Origin: Phymatolithon calcareum | Lineage: Eukaryota > Rhodophyta > Florideophyceae > Hapalidiales | Direction: 5' to 3' | Assembly: GCA_977006965.1 (NCBI GenBank) | Contig: OZ345352.1 | Location: forward strand, 3,596,001 to 3,660,000 | DNA: 64,000 nt | In this document: one piece after another, positions 33,701 through 43,946 of the stretch | How the letters are laid out: each line of letters starts with the position of its first letter | Numbering within the stretch: position 1 is the first letter of the stretch | Translations under genes and position numbers: made by a program | The notes under the pieces: model-generated | Seen by the model: only the letters and a program-made list of their open reading frames with translations | Database searches by the model: none | Told to the model about the DNA's origin: nothing

Positions 33701-34702
33701 ACCTTTTCCAGCGATTGTGGCCTGTGCTTTGGTTCCCATTTCGACGGTTGAAGACATTTTTGTGTATGAGCAGAAGATTGAACGATCGAACGTCATATGC
33801 GATGTACTACCAGAGTCAATGATCCATGACTTTGACTTCTCGGAAATATCAGAATCGCGCACCTTGACCATCAGGCATACAAAGTCGGAATCGGACATAA
33901 CTCGAACATGTTCCGATTCATCGGTCAGGAATGCAGCTGGTTTCGTTTCCTTTCCATTCCGATTTTTGTATCCTTCAGGAGCAAGGTGTGGAAACTTGGT
34001 CCAACAATTCACACTTCTATGTCCAGATCGATGACAATGTTCACAGTAGTCACGAATTCGTTCTCCATCGCGTCTGGCAGTGAAAAGTGCAGCAGTCTCA
34101 GCTTTGACGGTTGATGCTTCGACACGCATTGACATGCGTTGCTCTTCCTGGAGTAGTCGACTCTTCACGAATTCAAGTGAGAATGATTCGTCTTCATTGC
34201 CGAGAGCATCAAGTGCACTTATCAAGCTGTCGTAGCGTTCGGGAAGTCCGTTCAATACAGCCATGGCCATTTCTTTATCGTCAATATCGACACCCATTGA
34301 CTTGAGGGTGGATGCGAGTTGGCGAATGCGGTTCGTATACGGCAGTATTTTCTCGTCCTCGAGCATAGTGGCAGTGTAGAACTTGCGTCTAGCGGCCAGT
34401 TTGTTCAAAAGAGTGTGTCGTTCGAAGATATTGAGAATCGACGTCCACATTTCTTTGGCCGTTTCGACATCCTGCACATGCTCGAGATGTTCGTCTGAAA
34501 GCGAGAGACCGATAATAGCCTTTGCTTTATTGTCATTACGACGCCAGAGCTTGAAATTTTCGGAATCTCGTGCCGGTGGATCGTCCTCTATGAACTCGTC
34601 GAGTTCGCGGAATGATAGTACTAGCTGAATTCTCTGTTTCCAAGCATGGAAATTGGTCTCATTTAACTTTTCGACCTTCAGCGTTCCCTGAGAGTTGTCC
34701 AT
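30725..34702 (-). CDS. E2 gag-pol polyprotein, uninterrupted
   Basis: A 1,325-codon frame from the ATG at 34702 (MDNSQGTLKVEKLNETNF) is the only full-length open gag-pol in the window. Gag; CCHC knuckle CEHCHRSGHRSVNC (about residue 221); protease DSGSTSHMT (about 300); integrase with acidic residues near 495, 572 and 608; reverse transcriptase YVDDLLIAG at 993-996; RNase H YTDSQSAIA with Asp near 1242. Compared with S and the 13732-16193 fragment it lacks 39 residues of the linker between integrase and reverse transcriptase, an in-frame deletion of 117 bp near 32240. Its stop lies in the first bases of the 3' LTR (TGG to TGA), shorter than in S. Whether it is active is unknown; its 5' LTR is of another subtype. 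Confidence 0.92.
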   Translation of the reverse strand: MDNSQGTLKVEKLNETNFHAWKQRIQLVLSFRELDEFIEDDPPARDSENFKLWRRNDNKAKAIIGLSLSDEHLEHVQDVETAKEMWTSILNIFERHTLLNKLAARRKFYTATMLEDEKILPYTNRIRQLASTLKSMGVDIDDKEMAMAVLNGLPERYDSLISALDALGNEDESFSLEFVKSRLLQEEQRMSMRVEASTVKAETAALFTARRDGERIRDYCEHCHRSGHRSVNCWTKFPHLAPEGYKNRNGKETKPAAFLTDESEHVRVMSDSDFVCLMVKVRDSDISEKSKSWIIDSGSTSHMTFDRSIFCSYTKMSSTVEMGTKAQATIAGKGDVIITLNVNGKSLKRQLKDVMHIPDFGYSLLSVSKMDEYGYGITFKNSRCYVKAHNDTIATGTLRKSLYSLDLADGNKLNEVSCFASLQLWHERLAHVDHTGITGMVNHGVVKGVKIAPNSQSTHPCNGCLAGKGHRAPIPKSSSSRSTAVLDLVHSDVLGPIDIPSLGGSQYFITFIDDHSKWTTVFTMRKKSESFECFRKFHKYAETRTGRKLKHLNIQDFSKAPKLKAIRTDNGGEYLSNEFKAYLAEHGIHQQLTVAYTPQQNGVAERMNRTLLNLVRSMLHHRGIEKKFWAEALATAVYVRNRVTSRGLPSNTTPHHIWMGAPPDFGHLRVFGAKCWYVIPKKKVKKLDSRTREAVMLGYSLASKGYKLWDADLRKVIVSRDVTFNESEFGFDETETNVSLETPQIKLSDGTVEGKVISDVDDKSIEKDIDEGEQADGGEQPISPSGSDETSPMIAKPILRRSARVSKPPTDFWNAPSHTAMENEHSSLTRNNTWKLVTRKPGMNVLPCKYVFKVKDTGPKVRIVAKGFRQVHGVDYGETYAPVVKFTSIRILLATVAVHDLELYQMDFVTAFLHGDLDEDIYMEVPSGFRDPKRPDLVCKLLKALYGLKQAPRQWHAKIDKFLIDELGFSSSPNDPCLYVRHKSSSIMIIALYVDDLLIAGNDTSAISWIKGELNKRFEMKDLGEASVCLGLEIRRDRTLRTLHLSQSVYAQSVLERFGMENSKPAPTPMESSNKNTGTEEVDITQLVDEQVPYRPAIGSLMYLMVGTRPDISDSVGKLSSFCEKPLKRHWIGVKRVLRYIAGTRDHGILFGGSGSLVPIRYTDADWAGYVETRRSTSGYVFLLAGGAISWRSKKQTIVATSTCEAEYIASCAAAKESVWLSRLIADVQGLDKPSAMTLYTDSQSAIATGRNAAITQRNKHIDIQYHYVRDVVATGKISIKYCSTELMIADALTKPLDRVKTAKFAQDMGICARRSSCPSIKGEC

Positions 34703-35600
34703 TTTGCGGAGTGGGGGTCTTCTATTCTTGTCGAAAATCCGTTTGGGGAGTCAACTGCGAGTCGACACAAGGTGAACTATCAAGGCAATCTATCCCTTAT
34801 AAGAAATTCCTTCGAGTTGGAATGACCCGGTCCTTGATCGGGGGATGGCTCAATGGCCGTATACCTCTTGTGGCGTTTGGTACACCTGAACCTGCAGTCG
34901 GGATATTTGATGATTTTATTTTTGAGAGCTCCCAAAGCCTCACCTTGGAGTAACGGGGCAGCTCTTGCATAATCTCTACGCTATAGTCATCTGGCTGCTC
35001 AAAACGTTCTTGATTCGTAATTCTCTCCCAACAAGAGCTCCTGTAAGTCTCTTGCACTCAAACTCAATTTCTGTACTCATCTTCGATGACGCTAGAGTAC
35101 GTTGTAAGGCGACTAGTTCGACCACCGCGGTAATCCCACAGTACGCACCCAATGCTTGAACCCGCGACCTTGAATTGCGCTCATTTGCTGCCCACCCTGG
35201 AGCTTACCTGCAGTCGGCAACACGCACTGCAAGACGCTTTGTGGTATCCTGAGGTGGGCCCGACAAGAAAACCGAAGGTAATCAAGCAAGGAGACACAAC
35301 AGAAACCCTTGTGGTGTTTTGGTACACCTGAACCTGCAGCCGGCAACGCGCACTGCAAGACGCTATAACAGTTTCTGAACGGGCCTCACTCAAAGACCAG
35401 AGGTAGTTGAGGAAGGAACCGAACAGGAAGCTCGTGAACAATGAAAGACAAGTCCTCTGGAGCGGGCCTTGCGAGAAAACCAGAGGTAATCAAGCAAGGA
35501 TGCGCAACCAGGAGAAGATCGGGGGCGAAGGAGAACCCCGGAGATGATGACGATGATGATGAAACGCGGTGGTTGAGGTGCGTTGACTGGGCCCATAACC
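34703..35600 (-). other. E2 leader and primer-binding site
   Basis: Repeat-module cores lie at about 34880-34901 continuing at 35218-35240 (one core split by the SINE-like insertion) and at 35324-35363. GGGCC...AACCAGAGGTAATCAAG blocks occur near 35270, 35390 and 35475, and the GATGATGACGATGATGATG block near 35542. The primer-binding site is 35587-35600. No coding frame. Confidence 0.78.
34902..35205 (-). mobile_element. SINE-like insertion with tRNA-related head
   Basis: A 304-bp stretch unrelated to any other leader is flanked by a perfect 12-bp duplication ACCTGCAGTCGG (34890-34901 and 35206-35217). In minus sense it starts with a tRNA-like head: AATGAGCGC followed by GGTCGCGGGTTCAAG, close to an RNA polymerase III B box. 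It ends in an A-rich tail (CTCAAAAATAAAATCATC). Head, tail and 7-20 bp target duplication fit a LINE-mobilised SINE. The A box is not clear, and only one copy is in the window. Confidence 0.6.
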
Positions 35601-36043
35601 TGTTGGAGAAGGTTAGGCAAGTGATGGGGAGAAAGAAAAAAGTTTGGTTGAAAGAAAATGGTTGAGTAGAAGCTGAGATAGGTGAGAATGAGTTCCTTGG
35701 TTTATTGACTTGGCGGACCTCAGGTCAAGACTATATAGACCTGAGAACTCAATCAACTTGATCAAAAAACCTACTTGACGACGGAGACACTCTAACCCTA
35801 AACAAATTTGTCATAATATCATATGACACGTGTAACATGAAAAATGAAGAATCATCTTCTGAGGGGGGGAGTATGATTATCATACTCTTATCATACTCGG
35901 ACACGTGTCACTGCCAATCTTCTTGATTCAAAGTTCTGAGACACTTTGACTTTCGACTTGACACGTGTACACTTGTACCGAGATCATACCTTGATATTGA
36001 AGTGTGTTTGCGACTAGTGCTCCAAGCAATCACTCTTCCAACA
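35601..36043 (-). repeat. E2-side 5' LTR (outer)
   Basis: 443 bp, TGTTGGAGAAGG to CTTCCAACA, next to a perfect primer-binding site and followed by the target duplication GAATG. It pairs with 24426-24869. Confidence 0.9.
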
Positions 36044-37926
36044 GAATGTTTGTCTAACGAAACTATCATTGAAACATCTGTATTGGACAATGATAGAAAC
36101 GACTCTCCACCTTCTGTCGGAGAGAAGTTGGACGTTTCTAATTCACTGGAGTCCTCTCCTGAATCAACGACGATTACCATTACTCCCGAGCCGAGATTGA
36201 TGACAACAACTCTATGGGGAATGAACCGCACCCAATAACAGACACGCCTGTTCTCAGGCGTTCTACCCGTGTCTCTCGACCACCTGGCGAGTTCTGGAAT
36301 GCTACTCCTCAATCAACTAGTCTTGCAATGGAAAGCTGCAATCTTGCCACTCAGTCCGCACTTCTTGCCAGAGATGTGCCTCGTTCATATCAAGAAGCCA
36401 CTTCTCCAACAAACGTGGATTTCTGGAAACCAGCTATCGAAAAGGAGCATTCGTCCATCACTCGCAACAACACGTGGAAACTTGTCGAACGCACGACAGA
36501 TATGAATGTCCTCCCATGTATGTATGTCTTTACCCTCAAGGAATCTGGACCCAAGGCTCGCATTGTTGCCAAGGGTTGCCGTCAGGTGCATGGGGTGGAC
36601 TATGGAGAGACGTATGCCCCAGTCGTCAAGTTTACTTCGGTTCGCGTCATGCTTGCTACAGTCGCTGTCCACGACCTCGAACTCCATCAGATGGATGTTG
36701 TCACGGCGTTCCTTCATGGAGATTTGGACACCGATATTTACATGGAAATCCCTTCAGGTTTCCGCACACCCTCTCGTCAAAGTTTAGTATGTAAGCTTCT
36801 GAAAGCGCTCTATGGACTGAAACAAGCTCCACGTCTATGGCATGCTAAAATCGATGCGTTCCTCATTACAGATCTAAGCTTTACCAGCAGTCCGACTGAC
36901 CCATGTCTTTACGTTCGTCATACTTCCAAAGGAATTATGATCATAGCGCTATATGTGGATGACTTACTTATTGCGGGAAGTGACACGTCGGCAATTGTCT
37001 AGATCAATGGGGAGTTAAAGAAACTGTTCGAGATGAAGGATTTGGGAGAAGCTCGTGTATGTTTGGGACTTGAAATTACGCGTGATCGGACGCGACGCAC
37101 CGTTCGTCTTTCACAAGAAAAGTACATACAGTCAGTTTTGGAGCGGTTTTCAATGCAAAACTCCAAACCTATGCCGACTCCAATGGAATCTGGATTCAAC
37201 AACACACGTTGGTATGATCCGGACGCTTCTTTTGAGCGCGCCTTCACTGTTCCTTACAGCCAAGCTATTGGTTGTCTCATGTTTCTGTACATATGTACTC
37301 TACACGATATTGGTTTTCCTGTTTGCTGCCTTGCGCAGGTCTCCGAGGATCCACTACTTCCACACTGGGTTGATATCAAGCGAGTTCTTCGCTACATTGC
37401 AGGTACGCGCAACTTTGGTATTACATTCAGACTTAGTGCTACAGTTGACCCCGTTGGTTACACAGACTCGGACTGGGGCGGCTGTCGTGACTCTCGCAAA
37501 TCCACCAGTGGCTACATTTTCATGATCGCAGGAGGACCTGTCTGGTGGCGCTCAAAGAAGCAGACAATTGTTGCGACATCTTCCTGTGAGGCCGAATACA
37601 TTGCGTCGTGCTCTGCAACCAAGGAGGCCGTATGGCTTTAACGACTAATTGGAGACATCCAAGAACATAACAAGCCTCTGGCGATTCGGGTGTTTGCCGA
37701 TAATCAAGTTTCCATTGATTCTGGAAAGAACCAGGCCGTCACGAAACGTAACAAGCATGTGGATATTCAGTATCACTACGTCCGCGATGTTGTCGCACAA
37801 GGAAAAGTCAAGTTGGACTACTGTCCAACACAAAAAATGACTGCTGACGCACTCACAAAACCGCTGGATCGCGTGCTGTTCGAAAAGCACGTTCAAGCAA
37901 GGGGCGTTAGCGCTCAAGTTATCTAG
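36044..37926 (+). pseudogene. D pol, linker to RNase H
   Basis: After the GAATG duplication, D pol runs CLSNETIIETS, linker, reverse transcriptase (LHQMDVVTAFLHGDLD, then YVDDLLIAGSD) and RNase H (FADNQVSIDSGKNQ) to the TAG at 37924-37926. A frameshift lies near 36200-36215. Two in-frame stops, TAG near 37000 for Trp and TAA near 37640 for Ser, break an otherwise single frame. The sequence is a separate copia family from P1/S/E, for example in the region before FTVPYSQAIGCLMFLY. The polypurine tract GATCGAGGGGGAG follows. Confidence 0.92.
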
Positions 37927-37946
37927 TCCCTTCGATCGAGGGGGAG

Positions 37947-38472
37947 TGTTGGAAGTGGAACCTTTGTGTTGAATGTGTCTATTATTTTCGATAAGACACA
38001 TGATTAGAATATCGATCTCGGTACACGTTTAGTAATTGAAATTGTCTTGCTTGGTGCTTTAGTCGCAAGACAGTTTGTCATATATGTCTATATCATAATA
38101 TGAGTATACGTGTGCATGGGTGTGACTATTGTCATAGTATGATAGTTTGTTTACAAGTAGCTATGTTGTTCTCGGTTGTTACTTGAAACCGTTAAGATTG
38201 AGGAAGTGCAGATGGGTCAGTTACAGCAGTGCACGTAATGCATTACTAGTCAGCACTGGCTATTTGACGTCAGCATGCATCCAGCGCATTTGACGTCAGC
38301 ATGCATCCAGCACATTTTGACGTCAGCATGCATCCAAGTACAGTTCCTGCAGTGGCACGAGGCTGGTATATAACTTCCATCTTCTGTGCCGACCATCGAA
38401 ATAAACCAAGCAACTCTCAACCACCATCAACTTTCCTCATCAACCTTGTCTCAATCCCATATACCTCCAACA
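37947..38472 (+). repeat. D 3' LTR with a short CRE-like array
   Basis: The 526-bp LTR runs TGTTGGAAGTGGAACC to ACCTCCAACA. Three TGACGTCA sites (38265, 38291, 38318) are spaced 26-27 bp, TATATAAC follows near 38368, and AATAAA is at 38400-38405. The right flank GGCAT equals the flank of the D 5' LTR at 9770. Confidence 0.92.
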
Positions 38473-40460
38473 GGCATACACCAGCAACTCAAAGTAGCAT
38501 ACACCCCACAACAAATTGGGGTGGCTGAACGCATGAACCGCACACTTCTCAACTTGGTGCGCTCGATGCTTCATCACAGAGGCATCGAGCAGAAGTTCTG
38601 GGCTGAAGCACTTGCTACTGCTGTGTATGTTCGAAATAGAGTTACGTCAAGAGGACTTCCTTCAAACACGACCCCCCATCACATATGGATGGGTGCCGCT
38701 CCAAATTTGGGACACTTACGTTCATTTGGCATAAAGCGTTGGTACGTGACTCCAAAAAGGAAGGTTAAGAAACTCGACTTTCTAACTCGTGAGGCCATTA
38801 TGCTGCGATATGCGACTTCGTCCAAAGGATATAAGCTGTAGGATCTAAGCTCCAAGAAGGTGATCGTGTCAAGGGATGTGACGTTCGACGAATCGGATTG
38901 CGGATTAGGTGAGGCTGAAACGGATGTATCCACTGACACTCCAAACAACGCAGAGGTCAAAGTATGTGAAAATATTGTTGAAGCTCAGGGTCTCCAGCCA
39001 TCGAGAAAGAACATTCTTCACTCCTCCGAAACAACACTTAGAGGCTGGTTCCTCGCAACTCCGACATGAACGTCCTACCGTGCAAGTATGTCTTCAAGGT
39101 CAAGGATACAGGCCCGAAAGTTCGCATTGTAGCGAAAGGGTTGCGACAGGTGCATGGGGTGGACTACGGTGAAACGTATGCCCCAGTCGTAAAGTTCACC
39201 TCCATCCGTATCCTACTTGCAACTGTTGCAGTCCATGACTTGGAACTTCATCAAATGGATGCTGTGACAGCATTTTTGCATTGTGAGCTCGACGAAGACA
39301 TATACATGGAGGTTCCGGCCGGCTTTCAAGACTCCAAGCATCCCAACCTGGTGTGCAAGCTCCTCGACAATGGAATGCCAAGATTGACAATTTCCTCATC
39401 GACAAGCTTGGATTCTCGAGTAGTCCCAATGATCCATGTCTCTATGTCCGGCACAAGTCTAATTCCATCATGTTCATCGCTCTGTACGTGGATGACTTGT
39501 TGATTGCCGGGAACGACACTTCTGCCATTATGTGGATCAAGGAAGAGCTCAACCAGAGATTCGAGATGAAGGATCTTAACGAAGCCGGCTTGTGTCTTGG
39601 TCTTGAAATCCGAAGCAATCGAAAACTTCGGACTCTCCATCTCTCACAGTCGGCGTACGCTCAGTCCGTCTTGGAACGTTTCGGTATGGAAAACTCAAAA
39701 CCAGTACCAACGCCAATGGAGTCCAGTCCCAAGAACGCCGCAGTTGGAGAAATCGATATCACAGAGTCTGTGTTAGACCAAGTCCCGTATCGTCCTGGTA
39801 TCGGAACCCTCATGTATTTGATGGTGGGCACTCGGCCAGACATATCGGACTCCGTTGCCAAGTTGTCTTCATTCTGCGAAAACCCTCTCCAACGTCACTG
39901 GATGGCTGTCAAGCGTGTTCTTCGCTATATCGCGGGTACTCGGAACCATGGCATTCTTTTCGGCTCAAATTGCAACTTGGTGCCATTCGGCTACACCGAC
40001 TCGGATTGGGCAGGATGTGGAGAGACCCGTCGCTCTAAAAGTGGTTATGTGGTCTTACTCGCAGGGGGAGCGATAAACTGGCGTTCGAGGAAGCAGACCA
40101 TCGTGGCAACCTCAACATGCGAAGCGGAATATATCGCGTCAAGTGCAGGCACCAAGGAAGCCGTATGGTTATCTCGCCTCATCGCCGACGTTCACGGTCT
40201 CGTGAAGCCAGCTAGCATGACTTTGTACACCGACAGTCAGAGTGCGATCGCGACGGGGACGAACGCTGCCATCACTCAGCACAAAAAAACACATCGACAT
40301 ACAATAACACTATGTACGCGATGTTGTTGCCACCGGGAAGCTAAACATCAAGTATTGCGAGACGAACTTCATGGTCGCCGACGCATTGACGAAGCCGCTT
40401 GATCGCATTAAGACCGCCAAGTTCGCACAAGACATGGGTATATGCGACTTGAAGTCCTAG
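38473..40460 (+). pseudogene. G copia gag-pol, 3' part
   Basis: It resumes at GGCATACACCAGCAACTC, exactly where the 5' part at 9770 stops (five bases shared). Integrase continues QQIGVAERMNRTLLN. A TAG near 38840 interrupts it, and a large part of the linker is missing after NIVEAQ (about 38985). Reverse transcriptase lacks YGLKQAP near 39365 with a frameshift, then YVDDLLIAGND and RNase H (YTDSQSAIATGTN) follow. Another frameshift near 40285 precedes the TAG at 40458-40460. Heavily decayed. Confidence 0.9.
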
Positions 40461-40481
40461 TGTCCCTCGATCAGGGGGGAG

Positions 40482-40923
40482 TGTTGAAAGTGTGTAGCTT
40501 GGAGCTCTCGTCGCGTCACACCTCAAAATCAAGGTATGATCTCGGTACACGTGTACACGTGTCAAGTCGAAAGACAGAGTGTCTCAGAACTTTAAATCAA
40601 GAAGAGTGGCGGTGACACGTGTCAAAGTATGATAAGAGTATGATAATCATACTCCCCTCACTCAGTAGATGATTCTTCATTTTTCCATGTTACACGTGTC
40701 ATATGATATTATGACAAATTTGTTTAGGGTTAGAGCGTCCATGTCGTCAATTAGGGTTTTCATCAAGTCTGGTCGAGTTCTCAGGTCTATATAGTCTTGA
40801 CCTGAGGTCCGTCAAGTCAATAAACCAAGGAACTCATTCACTCACAACCCAACTCCTCCTCAACCATTTCTTTCCAACCAAAGATTTTCATTCACCTCAT
40901 CTTATCCATAATCTCCAACAACA
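40482..40923 (+). repeat. G 3' LTR
   Basis: The LTR runs TGTTGAAAGTGTG to TCTCCAACAACA after the polypurine tract CAGGGGGGAG. The flank TCATC lies in integrase of J (GATCATCTATGAATGTG expected), so G inserted into J. The matching left flank is lost. Confidence 0.88.
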
Positions 40924-42937
40924 TCATCTATGAATGTGATGAAGAATCGAGTGCCTCCAAGTGATGGAATGTCGATAGGACCTAAGACGTTAGAATGTAC
41001 GAGGTTGAGGATAGCTTCAGAACGAGTACTACTGGATTGCGGGATAAGAGCGCGATGACATTTGCCGGCGAGACAGCCATTGCATGGATGTTCTGAGATG
41101 GGAGTGGGAGCTAAGTTCACCTTTAACCACCCCATGACATACCATATCAGAGATACCAGAGGGATGGACATGAGCGAGACGTTCATGCCAAAGCTGGAGG
41201 CTAGCAAGACAAGGAACTTCGGTAAATTTATTGCCATGTGCAAGATCGAGTGAGTAGAGACTCTTGCGAAGTGTACCTGTAGCAATCGTGTCATCATGAG
41301 CTTTATCATAGCAACCCCTGTTCTTGAACGTAATCCCATATCCATATTCATCCATTTTGGATACCGATAGTAGAGAGTATCCAAAGTCCGGTATGTGCAT
41401 AACATCCTTCAGTTTGCATTTCGACGACTTCCCGTTGACGTTGAGCGTAATAATAGCATCACCTTTCTCTGCAACTGTGGCTTCAGCTTTTGTTCCCATT
41501 TCGACAGTTGACGACATTTCAGGATACGAGCAGAAGATCGGACGATCGAATGTCATGTGCGAAGTACGTCCAGAGTCAATGATCCAGGACTTAGAGTTTT
41601 CGGGAATATCGGAGCTGCGCACATTGGCCATGAGGCATACAAAGCTGGAATCGGACATCTCTCGAATGGGTTCCGATTCATCAGTCAGAAATGCAGTTGG
41701 TTTTTGTTTGCTTTTCATTCCGACGTTTGTATCCGTCTGGAGCAAGGTGAAGGAATTTGGTCCAACACTTAACGGTCTTATGTCCGAATCGATGACAATG
41801 GTCGCAGTGGTAACGAATGTGTTCTCCATCGCGTCTGGCGGAGAACAGTGCCGCAGTCTCAGCTTTCATGGTTGACGCTTCGACTCTCATAGACATGCAT
41901 TGCTCTTCTTGAAAAAGTTTGTTCTTGACAAACTCAATGACTCATCCTCGTTCCGAAGAGCATCAAGTACACTGATCAAGCTAGCGTACCGTTCCGAAAG
42001 TCCGTTAAGCAGAGCCATTGCCATTTCTTTGTCGTCGATATCGACACCCATTGACTTCAGGGTAGATGCGAGCTGTCGAATGCGGTTTGTATAGTGCAAT
42101 ATTTTCTCATCCTCGCGCATAGTGCCAGTATAGAACTTGCGACGACCACCCACTTTGTTAAGAAGGGCATGTCATTCGAGGATACTGAGAATCGACTGCC
42201 ACATTTCCTTGGCCGTTTCCACATCTTGCACATGCTCCCGATGTTCGTCCGAGAGAGAAAGTCCGATAATATCGTTTGCCTTGTTGTCACTTCGAGGACA
42301 GAGCTTCAAATCGTCGGAATCTCGTGCCGGTGCATCGTCCTCTATGAACTCGTCGAGCTCGCGGAATGATAGTACTAGCTGAATTTTCTGTTTCCGAGCG
42401 TGGAAATTGGTCTCATTTAACTTTTCGAACTTCAGCGTCGTTGGAAGTGTGACTGCTTGGAGCATTAGTCGCATCACACTTCATTTGTGCATGTTTGATC
42501 TCGCTACACGTGTACACGTGTCAATAAGTCTCACAGCTGTGTTTGGAGACGTTCAGAGAAGAATTTTTGCTCTGGACACGTGTACAGATGTGATTGCCCG
42601 ATACGAATCATACCATCGTACTCAGCATCGAAAATGATGAGTTTTGGTTTATTACACGTCTATGACAATATGATAATGTTATGATAGATTTGTTTATGGT
42701 TACTTGGTCTCCGTCGTCTACCAAGGGCCCATAATTTGATCTAGCATATAGAGCTAGTCTAGATCTGATATTCAGGACTATCTAGCCAGGTTCTGAGGTC
42801 GAGCAAGGCAATAAATCAAGGAAATCATTCACCAACAACTCAGCAACCACTCAACCAATTCATCTCAACCAAACCATTCCATCATCCTTATCGCATCCCT
42901 AACCTCTAACAACAAGCGTTCCTTACGAGTTGTCCAT
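40924..42937 (-). pseudogene. J copia gag-pol, 5' part
   Basis: The ATG is at 42937. The first codons are separated from the rest by a solo LTR (42439-42914). Gag then reads TLKFEKLNETNFHARKQ, with frameshifts near 41900 and 42170. The knuckle CDHCHRFGHKTVKC is complete. Protease is mutated at DSGRTSHMT, Ser to Arg after DSG. The pre-integrase zinc region follows after a frameshift near 41130, and the gene stops at 40924 at the G LTR. Confidence 0.88.
42439..42914 (+). repeat. Solo LTR of family K
   Basis: The 476-bp LTR runs CGTTGGAAG (first T mutated) to CTCTAACAACA between duplications AGCGT (42434-42438 and 42915-42919). It carries ACACGTG motifs and CTATCTAG in place of the TATA box. 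It has no internal region, so it is a solo LTR, inserted a few codons after the J gag start. Confidence 0.86.
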
Positions 42938-43517
42938 TTTGCGGAGCGGGGGTCTTCCATTCTTGTCGAAAATGCGTTCGCGGAGTCCACTGCGAGTCAA
43001 CCGAAGTTAACTATGAAGGCAATCTATCCCGTATAAGAAATTCCTTCAAGTCAATGTGACCTGGACCTTGATGGGGGGATGGCTCAATGGCCGTATACCT
43101 CTTGTAGCGTTTTGGTACACCTGAGCCTGCAGCCGGTAACACGCACTGCAAGACGTTTTGTGGTATCCTGAAACGGGCCTAGTAAGAATCACAGATTTTT
43201 AAGAAGGATGCACAACAGGAAAACCCTTGTAGTGTTTTGGTACACCTGAACCTGAGGCCGGCAACGCGCACTGCAAGACGCTTAGTGATCCTCTGAAGCG
43301 GGCCCCGTAAGAATCAGAGATACTTAACGAGGATGTGCAAGCAGGGGTATCAGAGACAAAGATCTTCTGAAGCGGGCCAAACAAGAATCAACGATTCTTG
43401 ACAAGGATGCGCAAGCAGAGAGATCAGACGGAGTAAGATCGGGGGCGAAGGAGAACCTCGGAACGGATGATGATGATCAAACGCAGTGATTGATATGCAC
43501 TGACTCGGGCCAAAACA
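42938..43517 (-). other. J leader with degraded primer-binding site
   Basis: Two repeat-module cores lie near 43118-43160 and 43239-43281. The last 14 bp before the LTR (43504-43517) read TGTTTTGGCCCGAG in minus sense, four mismatches from the common primer-binding site. No coding frame. Confidence 0.72.
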
Positions 43518-43946
43518 TGATAGATGAAGGTTCGGGAATGGATGAGGAGAGTGGAAAAGTTTGGTTGGTGAAGATTGGTTAACGAGAAGTGGAGTTAGGT
43601 GAGAATGAGTTCCTTGGTTTATTGACTTGGCGGACCTCAGGTCTGGCATATATAGGCCTGAGAATAGGACCAGAGAAGGAAAAAGCCTTAGTTGACGACG
43701 GAGAAACACTAACCGTAAACAAATTTGTCATAATATCATATGACACGTGTAACACAAAAAATCAAATATTATCTACTGAGTGAGGGGAGTATGATTATCA
43801 TACTCTTATCATACTTTGACACGTGTCACCGCAATCTTCATGAATCCACGTTCTGAGACACTTTGTCTTTCGACTTCACGTGTACCGAGATCAAACATTG
43901 ATTTTGAAGTGTGGTGCTAGTTCTCCAAGTGATCAGACTTCCAACA
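43518..43946 (-). repeat. J 5' LTR
   Basis: The LTR runs TGATAGATGAAGG to CTTCCAACA, 429 bp, and is more diverged than most, for example a shortened ACACGTGT region near 43880. The right flank GCATC lies in the linker of plus-strand element U. Confidence 0.84.

Larger units (their letters stand above)
24426..36043 (-). mobile_element. Composite of two copia elements (E1 and E2) inserted in D
   Basis: The outer LTRs (24426-24869 and 35601-36043) are of one subtype and are flanked by the 5-bp duplication GAATG (24421-24425 and 36044-36048), so they bound one original insertion. Inside lie two gag-pol units in the same orientation, separated by a truncated LTR (29980-30287) abutting a complete LTR of another subtype (30288-30730). 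The simplest reading is nested insertion of related elements followed by deletion between homologous internal parts. That history is inference. Confidence 0.75.

Noticed and set aside
37949-38472. Envelope gene making any element a retrovirus
   Set aside because: No frame lies between RNase H stop and 3' LTR in any element; the polypurine tract follows within about 20 bp.
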